A DNA stretch of 11,339 nucleotides, from contig SKSL01000100.1 of the NCBI GenBank assembly GCA_007123015.1, positions 1 through 11,339 of the forward strand. The letters run 5' to 3'. Positions 1-5,825 of this stretch are shown here, in pieces. The notes under the pieces were generated by a model, which did not search any database, was not told where the DNA came from, and worked only from the letters and a program-made list of their open reading frames with translations. Numbering within the stretch: position 1 is the first letter of the stretch; every line of letters begins with the position of its first letter. A program made the position numbers and the translations under genes. Source of the stretch: Natronohydrobacter sp. (GTDB lineage: Bacteria; Pseudomonadota; Alphaproteobacteria; Rhodobacterales; Rhodobacteraceae).

Positions 1-114
1 CGGCTTTGGGGATCGCGCGGCGGTCAGGCGGGATCTGACAGAAATGATGATGAACCCTGCCAGAAGATAGCGCGCAAAAAACTCAAATGTTTCCGGTCGC
101 AAGAGCTCTGCCAT
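1..114 (-). CDS. Partial membrane-associated protein, N-terminal 38 codons
   Basis: An ATG at 114 opens a frame with no stop to the window edge, giving 38 codons starting MAELLRPETFEFFARYLLAG. It begins 4 nt after the stop of the DUF2927 lipoprotein gene, with a purine-rich stretch (GGCGAGAG) upstream as a possible ribosome binding site, so it is probably the next gene of the same operon. Residues 13-26 (FARYLLAGFIIISV) form one likely membrane-embedded segment, followed by a basic stretch (RSR, AAR), which fits an N-terminal anchor with a cytoplasmic remainder. I do not recognise the family with confidence. The N-terminus loosely recalls DUF6338-type membrane proteins, but that is a guess. 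The rest of the protein lies outside the window. Reality of the gene is supported by spacing and the open frame only. Confidence 0.55.
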   Translation of the reverse strand, partial: MAELLRPETFEFFARYLLAGFIIISVRSRLTAARSPKP

Positions 115-118
115 CTTG

Positions 119-1114
119 CTAGCTCTCGCCTGCCATCAACTCATTCACGATGCGCCGGATGATGGGGCGGGCCTCGGCTTCGCGCATGCCGGGGCGCAGA
201 CGGGGGTCATAGAGGATCCGCAGCAATTGCTCGTCCAGGACTGTCAGCACGGCAAATTCAGCCGTGTCATTGAACAGCGACGGTCGTGCGCGCGGGCTGT
301 CATTGGGCAGGCCCATGCCTTGGGCCAATTCCTCGAAATAACAGGCCTCGCGCGACAGATCGGGCAATTCGGCGCGGATGATGGCCAGAGCATCCGTGTA
401 GGTATCGGCCCCGCTGCGCGAGAAGGCCAGCACAAGGCAAGAGACCGAGAGCGGCAGATCCCGCACCAGATCGAGTGTCACGGAATCCAGCCCCGGGATC
501 AGCCGCTGCAGGCGCGGGCCGCTTGCCCTGCGCTCTGCTTCATCCAGCACCAGCACGTGGAAATTCCCGCCACGCTCGACGCGCGACACAGGATGCCCTG
601 TCAAATCGGCCAGCCGTGCTGCAAAGCGGGTGACAAGCGCTGTGTCTGCGGCCCGGATCCCGGCGGGCACTGACGCACCGAAGTCAAGTTGCAGGCGCAC
701 CGGCGCGTCCCAACGGCGCAGGCTCGAAGGCGTCTTCTGTTCGATCACGCGATTGCCCGCGAGCACATATTCTTCGTGCAGCGCGACGCGCACGAAGACA
801 TCTTCGATCAGATGCGCTGAAACCGGCAAATCGCGCGGCACGCGGTCGCGCCGCAGCAGGCCCTGTGACAGTCGCTGCTGCTCAAGCGCTGCAAAATAGC
901 GGCCGATCTGGCTGTCAGGGGCCAAAGGCGTGGCGACAGGCGCGGCCAGTGCAGGTCTGGATTCCGGTACTGCGCTGCGCTCTGGCGGTGCGTCTGGCGG
1001 GGTGATGACAGGCTGCATACAGCCGGTTATCCCAAGCGTCGCCGCAAGGACCGCACAGCGCGTCAACCGCGGCAAATCCGGGCAAGACAGGCCTCTGCGC
1101 TTTGCCCGGACCAT
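119..1114 (-). CDS. DUF2927 domain lipoprotein
   Basis: A 331-residue protein with a lipoprotein signal: a basic N-region (residues 1-20), a hydrophobic core and the lipobox ITGC with Cys32 as the lipidated residue, then a Pro/Ala-rich linker (about 35-68). The body (about 70-331) matches the DUF2927 family. The clearest part is the C-terminal half, with GMGLPNDSPRARPSLFND (267-284) followed by LDEQLLRILYDPRL (293-306) and PGM. Cys226 and Cys258 are the only cysteines after the lipobox and could pair if the domain is periplasmic. The function of DUF2927 is not established. The gene lies 4 nt after the TelA-family gene (TAA, ACGG, ATG) and 4 nt before the next partial gene, so co-transcription is likely. 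An in-frame GTG at 1147 would overlap the preceding gene by 29 nt; the ATG at 1114 is preferred, although its ribosome binding site is weak. Confidence 0.88.
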   Translation of the reverse strand: MVRAKRRGLSCPDLPRLTRCAVLAATLGITGCMQPVITPPDAPPERSAVPESRPALAAPVATPLAPDSQIGRYFAALEQQRLSQGLLRRDRVPRDLPVSAHLIEDVFVRVALHEEYVLAGNRVIEQKTPSSLRRWDAPVRLQLDFGASVPAGIRAADTALVTRFAARLADLTGHPVSRVERGGNFHVLVLDEAERRASGPRLQRLIPGLDSVTLDLVRDLPLSVSCLVLAFSRSGADTYTDALAIIRAELPDLSREACYFEELAQGMGLPNDSPRARPSLFNDTAEFAVLTVLDEQLLRILYDPRLRPGMREAEARPIIRRIVNELMAGES

Positions 1115-1118
1115 CCGT

Positions 1119-2297
1119 TTACCCGTCCGTCTTTGCAGCCGCGTCACTGCTCTGCGACCGCGCCGAAGTGAGCGCCGTGCGCAACTCGGATTCCATCTTG
1201 GTCAGCTCTTCCTCTGCCGCCGCCCGTTTGGCGCGGCCATCATCGGCAATTTTCAGACTGTCCTCGATGGTGGCGATCAGGGTCTCGTTTGCCTGTTTCA
1301 CAGCATTGATATCAAAGACCCCCCGCTCGACTTCTTCGCGGACTTCACGATTGGCTTCGCGCAGGTTCTCGGCATTCGAGGTCAGCAGCTCATTCGTCAG
1401 ATCATTCGCCGCCCGCACGGCCTGCGCGGCCTCGCGCGAGCGCTGGATGGTCAAGGCTTGCGCCAGTTGGGTTTCCCAAAGCGGCACAGTATTGACCAGC
1501 GTCGAGTTGATCTTGGTCACCAGCGATTTGTCATTTTCCTGCACCAGCCGGATCGAGGGCAGGGATTGCATCGTCACCTGCCGGGTCAGCTTCAGGTCAT
1601 GCACCCGGCGCTCCAGATCATCGCGCGAGGACCGCAGATCGCGCAATTCCTGCGCCTTGAGCACTTTGTCATTCTCAGGCGCCGCCGCGACTTCGGCCTC
1701 TTTGGCCGGAATGTCATTCGCGTCCAGATCCTTCAGCTTGGCCTCGCCAGCGGCGATATAGAGCGCAAGCTCATGATAGAATTCGAGGGTCTTCTCATAC
1801 AGCTTGTCGAGCGCCTTGATGTCTTTCAGCAACGTCGTCTCATGGCCAAGCAGATTTCCAGTGATCCGGTCGATCTGGCTTTGCACAGTGTTGTAGCGTT
1901 CCTGAAACTTCGCGATGGGGGCCGCCTTGCCCGTCAGCCGCTCCCACCAGCTGCGCTCGCGCCGCGTATCCAGTTCCGAGACCGAAAAGCCGCGCAGTGT
2001 CGTAACCATCTCACGCAGCCCGTCACCGGCCGGGCCCAGATCCTTGTTCTTCACATCGGCCAGCATGGACTGGCTGATCTGCTGCAAATCCATCTGCGCG
2101 CGCGACCCGAACCCGATGATCGTGCTGGTCTGGCCCATATCGATCTCGCCCATCCGCGCGCGGATCGCCTCGGCCTCTGGCGCAGGGGCCTCTTCCAGCG
2201 GCACAAGCGCGGTCGCAGGCTCCGCCAGAGGCCTGTCCATCAGGGCATCGATCTCCCCGGTCAATGTCTCGGCCTGTTGGCGGATTGTCTCGGCCAT
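1119..2297 (-). CDS. TelA-family protein (toxic anion resistance family, PF05816)
   Basis: A 392-residue, mostly helical protein with no signal peptide or membrane span, so probably cytoplasmic. The family hallmark is clear at about 247-282: LPSIRLVQENDKSLVTKINS, then STLVNTVPLWETQLAQAL. Long charged helices at 150-240 and 285-385 suggest extended coiled-coil structure; the N-terminal 60 residues are acidic and low-complexity. The family name comes from plasmid tellurite-resistance genes, but most chromosomal members have no demonstrated tellurite role, and the true function is unknown. XpaC and TelA homologues are neighbours in many bacteria, as here, suggesting that they act together at the membrane. 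The start at 2297 is chosen because GGAGAGGG lies about 8 nt upstream; the longer frame to 2354 has no such support and would reach the xpaC stop. It ends 4 nt before the DUF2927 gene. Confidence 0.92.
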   Translation of the reverse strand: MAETIRQQAETLTGEIDALMDRPLAEPATALVPLEEAPAPEAEAIRARMGEIDMGQTSTIIGFGSRAQMDLQQISQSMLADVKNKDLGPAGDGLREMVTTLRGFSVSELDTRRERSWWERLTGKAAPIAKFQERYNTVQSQIDRITGNLLGHETTLLKDIKALDKLYEKTLEFYHELALYIAAGEAKLKDLDANDIPAKEAEVAAAPENDKVLKAQELRDLRSSRDDLERRVHDLKLTRQVTMQSLPSIRLVQENDKSLVTKINSTLVNTVPLWETQLAQALTIQRSREAAQAVRAANDLTNELLTSNAENLREANREVREEVERGVFDINAVKQANETLIATIEDSLKIADDGRAKRAAAEEELTKMESELRTALTSARSQSSDAAAKTDG

Positions 2298-2350
2298 GTC
2301 TTGTCCCTCTCCAGTTGGTCTTGGCGGCAACATCCTGTCCCGCTTCCGTA

Positions 2351-3214
2351 TCACTCTGTCGGACGCAAACCTTCGCGGTCAAGCCTTTCGCGCAGCACTT
2401 CGATTTCGATTTCCAGATCTGTTCGGTCACTTTCCAGAAGCGCCTCGCGCCGCAGTGTGAAGCGCTGCTCCAGATCATCGAGCAGCGCCTCATATTCGGC
2501 ACGCGCTTGCGGATCCGGGCTGCGCGCATGGAGCTCAGCGAATTTCACAGTCGCGTCACGCGCGCCCAGCAGATACAGGCCCAGATACCGCCGCGCCGAA
2601 TTCAGCCGACGCGGATCATTCTCGATGGCGCGAAACAGCGGGCGGATCGTGGCGCTGAAACTGTCGATCCGCCGCGACAGGGTGCGGTCGCCACTGCGCT
2701 TGATGGCCTCTGCCATTTCGGCGAGATAGGTTTCTGCCTCTTCCACAGCTTTGGCTGCGCGGTCAGTCTCAAAAAGATCGACGCCCTCCATGCCCTTGTC
2801 GCGCAACGGATCGGAGCCGAATGCCCCGAAATGCAAAACGCCCCCCAAAGCCCCGAGCAGAAGCGCTGCGCCGGGACCTGCGGAAAACGCGGCCAGGCCC
2901 AGCCCGAGCCCCATCAGCACAGAGCCGAAAATCTTGCGTGGAATGGCGGGTTTGCGCGCCACGCTGCGCGCTGCATAGGCCGCATGCGCCAACACCCCTT
3001 CACGGGTCAGCCAAGCTGCCAGCATCAGCACCGCGAAAGCCACCAGATTCAGCGTCAGACCAAGGGGCGATTTGAAGAATCCAGTGATTGCAAACACGAA
3101 AGGCAGCACGAAAAGCAAGTTGACACGCGCGCCCACCGGATGGGGACGTGTCGGCGCGGTCGGGGTGGATTGCGCAGAGTTGGGACTATAGCGCCCGCCG
3201 AATCGCTGGCTCAT
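2351..3214 (-). CDS. XpaC-family membrane protein (5-bromo-4-chloroindolyl phosphate hydrolysis family)
   Basis: A 287-residue protein. A Pro/Ser/Thr-rich N-terminus (1-29) is followed by four probable membrane segments, roughly 30-47, 51-70, 95-111 and 113-131, the last two Gly/Ala-rich. The remainder (about 140-287) is a soluble helical, charged domain. The layout, and the DPLRDKG and ETDRAAKAVEEAETYLAEM stretches at the start of the soluble part, fit the XpaC family (PF10112). The family name reflects an old reporter-substrate phenotype in Bacillus; no phosphatase active site is visible and enzymatic activity should not be assumed. The ATG at 3214 is 3 nt after the stop of the 26-codon ORF, with GGGGGATGA just upstream overlapping that stop, so translation is probably coupled. 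The TelA-family gene follows after 53 nt. A membrane anchor for the TelA partner is the likely role (inference). Confidence 0.88.
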   Translation of the reverse strand: MSQRFGGRYSPNSAQSTPTAPTRPHPVGARVNLLFVLPFVFAITGFFKSPLGLTLNLVAFAVLMLAAWLTREGVLAHAAYAARSVARKPAIPRKIFGSVLMGLGLGLAAFSAGPGAALLLGALGGVLHFGAFGSDPLRDKGMEGVDLFETDRAAKAVEEAETYLAEMAEAIKRSGDRTLSRRIDSFSATIRPLFRAIENDPRRLNSARRYLGLYLLGARDATVKFAELHARSPDPQARAEYEALLDDLEQRFTLRREALLESDRTDLEIEIEVLRERLDREGLRPTE

Positions 3215-3217
3215 GCT

Positions 3218-3298
3218 TCATCCCCCGATCACGGCCACGTAAAGGATCAGAGCAACCAGCAAGACAAAAGACGTTTTCTGCAACCCTGTCGCGGACAT
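3218..3298 (-). CDS. 26-residue single-span membrane microprotein
   Basis: A 26-codon ORF from ATG 3298 to TGA 3218. Residues 1-8 (MSATGLQK) are polar with one positive charge; residues 10-24 (SFVLLVALILYVAVI) form one hydrophobic span; it ends Gly-Gly. By the positive-inside rule the N-terminus would be cytoplasmic. AAGGAG lies 9 nt before the ATG, an almost ideal ribosome binding site and one of the best in the window. The stop is 3 nt before the XpaC-family ATG, and a good -10-like hexamer lies about 30 nt upstream of the start. These features indicate a translated leader gene of the XpaC-TelA operon. A longer in-frame start at 3424 would give 68 residues, but it overlaps the end of rluB and lacks such a site. 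No function is known to me. It may be a small subunit or assembly factor of the XpaC/TelA complex. Confidence 0.72.
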   Translation of the reverse strand: MSATGLQKTSFVLLVALILYVAVIGG

Positions 3299-3328
3299 GC
3301 TCCGATACTCCTTGACGATAATGCGACA

Positions 3329-3334
3329 AGTATA
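3329..3334 (-). promoter_or_regulatory. Candidate -10 box of the microprotein-XpaC-TelA operon
   Basis: Read on the minus strand this is TATACT, one base from the sigma70 -10 consensus, about 30 nt upstream of the microprotein ATG. The -35 region about 17 nt further upstream (TTTCGT) is poor, which is common in Alphaproteobacteria. It sits in the gap between the rluB stop (3421) and the microprotein start, the logical place for an operon promoter. The prediction rests on pattern only. Confidence 0.3.
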
Positions 3335-3394
3335 GGCCAAGTCCCGCGACGACGAAAGCCACTCTTCGGCCCTCTGACCGATAACCTGAGCCCC

Positions 3395-3410
3395 TTCGCC
3401 CGCGCGAAGC
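3395..3410 (-). terminator. Weak hairpin just after rluB
   Basis: CTTCGC and GCGAAG arms around a 4-nt loop lie about 10 nt past the rluB stop on the minus strand. The stem is short and no T-tract follows, so termination here would be inefficient or would need other factors. Read-through from rluB into the XpaC-TelA cluster is possible. Confidence 0.2.
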
Positions 3411-3420
3411 TTCAGTGCAT

Positions 3421-4263
3421 TCACCGGCGCGTATCGTCGCTTTTGCGCGATTTGCGGGACGCAGGCGCAGCGCGTGGCTTCCCCGCTGCCTTGCGCGGTT
3501 TGCCCAATGGCGGTTTTTCCGGGGCGGCATTCGGATCGTGCCCCAACTGTTCGCGCAAGACCCGCGCCTTGACCTCGTCCACGGCCCCCTTTGCCAGAGT
3601 GCCCAGTTGAAACGGACCATAGCTGACGCGGATCAACCGGTTCACGCTCAATCCCACTTGCGCCAAGGCGCGCCGGATCTCTCGATTGCGCCCTTCGCGG
3701 ATCCCGATGGTCAGCCAGGCATTCGCGCCTTGCTGCCGGTCAATGCTGACGATCATCGGCTGGAAACGCTCTCCATCTATGACCAGACCTTCGCGCAAGG
3801 GCGCAAGCAAGGCATCAGAGGGCGCGCCATTCACGCGCACGCGATATTTCCGCAACCATCCCGTGCTCGGCAATTCCAGCTTGCGCTTCAAGCCACCGTC
3901 ATTGGTCAGCAGAAGCAGCCCCTCCGAATTCAGATCCAGCCGTCCCACAGACAGCACGCGCGGCATGCCCTCCGGCAGGTTCTCGAAAACCGTGGGGCGG
4001 CCGGCTTCGTCCTTGGTGGTGGTCACCAACCCCAGAGGCTTGTGATACAGCCACAGCCGCGCAGGCTCTGCATCAGGCAGGGGTTTGCCATCCACACTGA
4101 TCCGGTCGTGCGGGCCGACATTCAGCGCGGGGCTGTCGATGCGCTTGCCATTGACCGCCACGCGCCCTGCAAGAATCATCGTTTCTGCCTCGCGTCGCGA
4201 CGCCACACCTGCGCGCGCCAGGACCTTGGCAATCCGCGCCCCTGTTTTTTCAGCCCCAGACAT
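3421..4263 (-). CDS. rluB: 23S rRNA pseudouridine synthase, RluB/RsuA family
   Basis: A 280-residue cytoplasmic enzyme that isomerises a uridine in rRNA to pseudouridine; by family, RluB acts on 23S U2605. Domains: an S4 RNA-binding domain at about 8-67 (RIAKVLARAGVASRREAETM, GRVAVNGK) and the catalytic domain at about 70-240. The catalytic motif GRLDLNSEGLLLLTNDG gives Asp110 as the nucleophile. The motif REGRNREIRRAL (189-200) is the conserved family element near the active site. The C-terminal tail (about 245-280) is very basic and Pro/Ala/Lys/Arg-rich, probably disordered and RNA-binding. The ATG at 4263 is preceded by AAGGCGAGGGC. RsuA (16S) and RluE/F-type members share the fold; the S4 domain, length and basic tail fit RluB best. 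It lies downstream of hisH across a repeat-filled gap, so may have its own promoter. Confidence 0.93.
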   Translation of the reverse strand: MSGAEKTGARIAKVLARAGVASRREAETMILAGRVAVNGKRIDSPALNVGPHDRISVDGKPLPDAEPARLWLYHKPLGLVTTTKDEAGRPTVFENLPEGMPRVLSVGRLDLNSEGLLLLTNDGGLKRKLELPSTGWLRKYRVRVNGAPSDALLAPLREGLVIDGERFQPMIVSIDRQQGANAWLTIGIREGRNREIRRALAQVGLSVNRLIRVSYGPFQLGTLAKGAVDEVKARVLREQLGHDPNAAPEKPPLGKPRKAAGKPRAAPASRKSRKSDDTRR

Positions 4264-4277
4264 GCCCTCGCCTTTTC

Positions 4278-4300
4278 ATCCTTGTCCAAATATCCTGGGG
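4278..4300 (+). repeat. Dispersed intergenic element, copy 1 (CAAATATCC motif)
   Basis: ATCCTTG, two variable bases, CAAATATCC, then TGGGG. The same string recurs at 9427-9450, differing at the two variable bases and by one inserted base. It lies 15 nt upstream of the rluB start, so on the minus strand it falls in the rluB leader. A GC hairpin follows within 4 nt, at 4304-4319. Confidence 0.6.
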
Positions 4301-4303
4301 GGA

Positions 4304-4319
4304 GGGCGGCTTGCCGCCC
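4304..4319. repeat. GC-rich hairpin upstream of rluB
   Basis: GGGCGGC, TT, GCCGCCC: a perfect 7-bp inverted repeat with a 2-nt centre (physically a 4-nt loop after the innermost pair opens). It abuts the tandem repeats to its right and could act as a terminator for transcripts coming from hisH, but no T-run follows on either strand. Confidence 0.5.
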
Positions 4320-4322
4320 CGG

Positions 4323-4475
4323 GGGGCAAAGCCCCCCGCTCAACTAAAAGACTTGGGGCAAAGCCCCCCGCTCAACTAAAACCCTTCGGGCAAAGCCCCC
4401 CGGCTCAACCAAAACCCTTCGGGCAAAGCCCCCCGCTCAATCAAGAAACTTCCGGCAAGGCCCCTCGGGTTTCTT
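4323..4475. repeat. Tandem 32-33 nt repeats with GGGCAAAGCCC hairpins
   Basis: About 4.5 copies of a 32-33 nt unit. The GGGCAAAGCCCC core starts at 4324, 4356, 4388 and 4421, with a degenerate copy near 4453, so intervals are 32, 32, 33 and about 32. Each unit consists of the hairpin (GGGGC, AAA, GCCCC), a CGCTCAACTAAAA-like spacer and, in the middle copies, CCCTTC. On the minus strand, the direction of hisH transcription, each hairpin is followed by a stretch such as AAGGGTTTT, so the array resembles several weak terminators in series. It fills most of the 239-nt hisH-rluB gap; no gene is supported there. Copies 2 and 3 are more alike than the last, suggesting slippage-type expansion. Confidence 0.85.
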
Positions 4476-4502
4476 TCCCACCATCTTCAAAGCGCGAGGC
4501 CC

Positions 4503-5141
4503 TCATGGCCGCCAGGTCAGAAAATTCTCAATCATCCGCAACCCCGTTGCCTGTGATTTCTCGGGATGAAACTGTGTTCCGATGACATTACCACGTGCCA
4601 CGATCGCTGTCACTGGCCCGCCATAATCGACATGCGCCAGCAGATCGCCGCGATCGGCGACATGGAACTGGTAGGAATGGACGAAATAGGCATGATCGCC
4701 CTGCGCCACACCTGCAAGCACAGGATGCGCGCGATCAATCACCAGATCATTCCATCCCATATGCGGCACTTTCAGCCGCGTCTCAGCAGGCGCAATCCGC
4801 TCGACTGAGCCCCCGATCCAGTCCAGCCCGGCCACAGGCTCGTATTCCTGCCCTGATGTCGCCAGCAACTGCATGCCGACACATATCCCCAGGAAGGGCA
4901 CTGCACGCTGCTGCACGGCCTCTTCCAGGGCCTCGACCATGCCATCGACCGCGTCCAGGGCGCGCCTGCAGGCTGGAAAGGCCCCGTCGCCGGGCAGCAC
5001 GATCCGATCCGCGCGCGACACATCCTCGGGGCGCGAGGTCACGATCACGTCACCCCCGCCCACCTCCTGGGCCATGCGCAGAAAGGCCTTCTCGGCAGAA
5101 TGCAGATTGCCGCTGTCGTAATCGACCAGAACTGTCAGCAC
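4503..5141 (-). CDS. hisH: Imidazole glycerol phosphate synthase, glutaminase subunit HisH
   Basis: A 212-residue class I glutamine amidotransferase. It hydrolyses glutamine and channels ammonia to HisF, which makes imidazole glycerol phosphate and AICAR in histidine biosynthesis. The catalytic triad is visible: Cys87 in FLGICVGMQLL, and His192 and Glu194 in GTQFHPEKSQ. The oxyanion-region motif is PGDGAF (50-55), where many HisH proteins have PGVG. The N-terminus VDYDSGNLHSAEKAF is typical. The start is a GTG at 5141, 1 nt after the hisB stop (TGA, C, GTG), with AAGGGGG about 10 nt upstream; no ATG lies near the conserved start. A longer frame up to 5378 only reads hisB out of frame. hisA and hisF do not follow; the repeat array and rluB do, so the partner HisF must be encoded elsewhere. 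Confidence 0.96.
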   Translation of the reverse strand: MLTVLVDYDSGNLHSAEKAFLRMAQEVGGGDVIVTSRPEDVSRADRIVLPGDGAFPACRRALDAVDGMVEALEEAVQQRAVPFLGICVGMQLLATSGQEYEPVAGLDWIGGSVERIAPAETRLKVPHMGWNDLVIDRAHPVLAGVAQGDHAYFVHSYQFHVADRGDLLAHVDYGGPVTAIVARGNVIGTQFHPEKSQATGLRMIENFLTWRP

Positions 5142-5142
5142 G

Positions 5143-5730
5143 TCACAGCGCCCCCTTGGTCGATGGAATCGCATCGCCCTTGCGCGGGTCGGGCTCGACC
5201 GCCATGCGCAAGGCCTGCGCGACCGCCTTGAACGCGGCCTCTGCGATATGGTGGGAATTGATCCCGTGCAGCTGATCGATATGCAGCGTGATCCCGCCAT
5301 GGCTGGACAGCGCCTGAAAGAATTCGCGCACAAGCTCCGTGTCGAATGTGCCGATCTTCGCGCTTGGGAAGGTGACATTCCAGATCAGCCAGGGCCGCGC
5401 GGACAGATCGAGCGCGCAGCGGATCTGCGCATCATCCATCGGCAGGTGACAGGCCCCGTAGCGCCGGATGCCGCGCTTCTCGCCCAGGGCCGCGACCAGC
5501 GCCTGACCCAGTGCAATGCCCACATCCTCGACTGTGTGGTGATCATCGATATGCAGATCGCCCGAGGCGCGGATCTCCATGTCGATCAGCGAATGGCGCG
5601 CCAGCTGGTCCAGCATGTGATCGAAAAACCCCACGCCCGTGGCACAGCGATAGGAACCGCTCCCATCCAGATTGATCGAAACCGTGATTTCGGTCTCGGC
5701 CGTCTTGCGGGTGATCACAGCCTGACGCAT
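5143..5730 (-). CDS. hisB: Imidazoleglycerol-phosphate dehydratase HisB
   Basis: A 195-residue monofunctional enzyme, the standard length outside enterobacteria, where HisB is fused to a phosphatase. It dehydrates imidazole glycerol phosphate to imidazole acetol phosphate, the sixth step of histidine synthesis. Metal-binding motifs are present: DDHHTVEDVG (62-71, with His64, His65 and Glu68) and SHHIAEAAFKA (159-169, with His160, His161 and Glu164), plus GFFDHMLDQLARH (34-46) and the C-terminal PSTKG. The family normally binds two Mn2+ ions and forms a 24-mer. The start at 5730 is set by AAGGAG 5 nt upstream and by the conserved N-terminus; the longer frame to 5799 would run into the divergent promoter region. 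hisH follows after 1 nt, so the two are co-transcribed and probably translationally coupled. Confidence 0.97.
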   Translation of the reverse strand: MRQAVITRKTAETEITVSINLDGSGSYRCATGVGFFDHMLDQLARHSLIDMEIRASGDLHIDDHHTVEDVGIALGQALVAALGEKRGIRRYGACHLPMDDAQIRCALDLSARPWLIWNVTFPSAKIGTFDTELVREFFQALSSHGGITLHIDQLHGINSHHIAEAAFKAVAQALRMAVEPDPRKGDAIPSTKGAL

Positions 5731-5825
5731 GGGCGCTCCTTCTTCATATCCGGGGCGATCTATAGGCGCTTGCACCGCATGGGGGAAGGGGGCAATCATG
5801 CACCGGAACAGGCAAGGGGACCCAG
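5731..5825. promoter_or_regulatory. Divergent promoter region hisB/deoD
   Basis: This 95-nt gap separates the oppositely transcribed hisB and deoD. On the minus strand TATAGA at 5764-5759 is a plausible -10 for hisB, about 30 nt before its ATG; the -35 position (TTCCCC) is poor. The centre of the hexamer, CTATAG, is palindromic, so it could also serve the plus strand. AAGGGG lies 6 nt before the deoD ATG as its ribosome binding site. No leader peptide rich in histidine codons and no attenuator was seen. Confidence 0.4.

Noticed and set aside
1119..2297. Tellurite resistance determinant
   Set aside because: The TelA family name is historical; no other tellurite-resistance gene is near and chromosomal members have no shown link to tellurite.
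930..2729. 599-codon open frame on the plus strand antisense to the DUF2927, TelA and XpaC genes
   Set aside because: It is a shadow of three well-supported minus-strand genes. Its composition is Arg/Gln/His-rich with no recognisable domain and no ribosome binding site, as expected for antisense frames in GC-rich DNA.
2351..3214. Phosphatase function for the XpaC-family protein
   Set aside because: The family label refers to hydrolysis of an indolyl phosphate dye substrate, but no phosphatase motif is present; it looks like a membrane scaffold.
3218..3424. 68-codon version of the microprotein, starting inside the end of rluB
   Set aside because: The upstream start has no ribosome binding site, overlaps rluB and includes the probable promoter. 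The internal ATG at 3298 has an AAGGAG site.
4323..4475. CRISPR array
   Set aside because: The 32-33 nt repeats are directly adjacent with no unique spacers, and there are no cas genes.
4085..4585. Plus-strand frame with repeated KPFGQSPPA-like peptide across the tandem repeats
   Set aside because: The peptide repeat arises only because two adjacent units happen to be in frame; other units shift frame, and the frame runs antisense into hisH and rluB.
4503..5378. 291-codon version of hisH
   Set aside because: The added N-terminus is hisB read in another frame; the conserved HisH start is the GTG at 5141.
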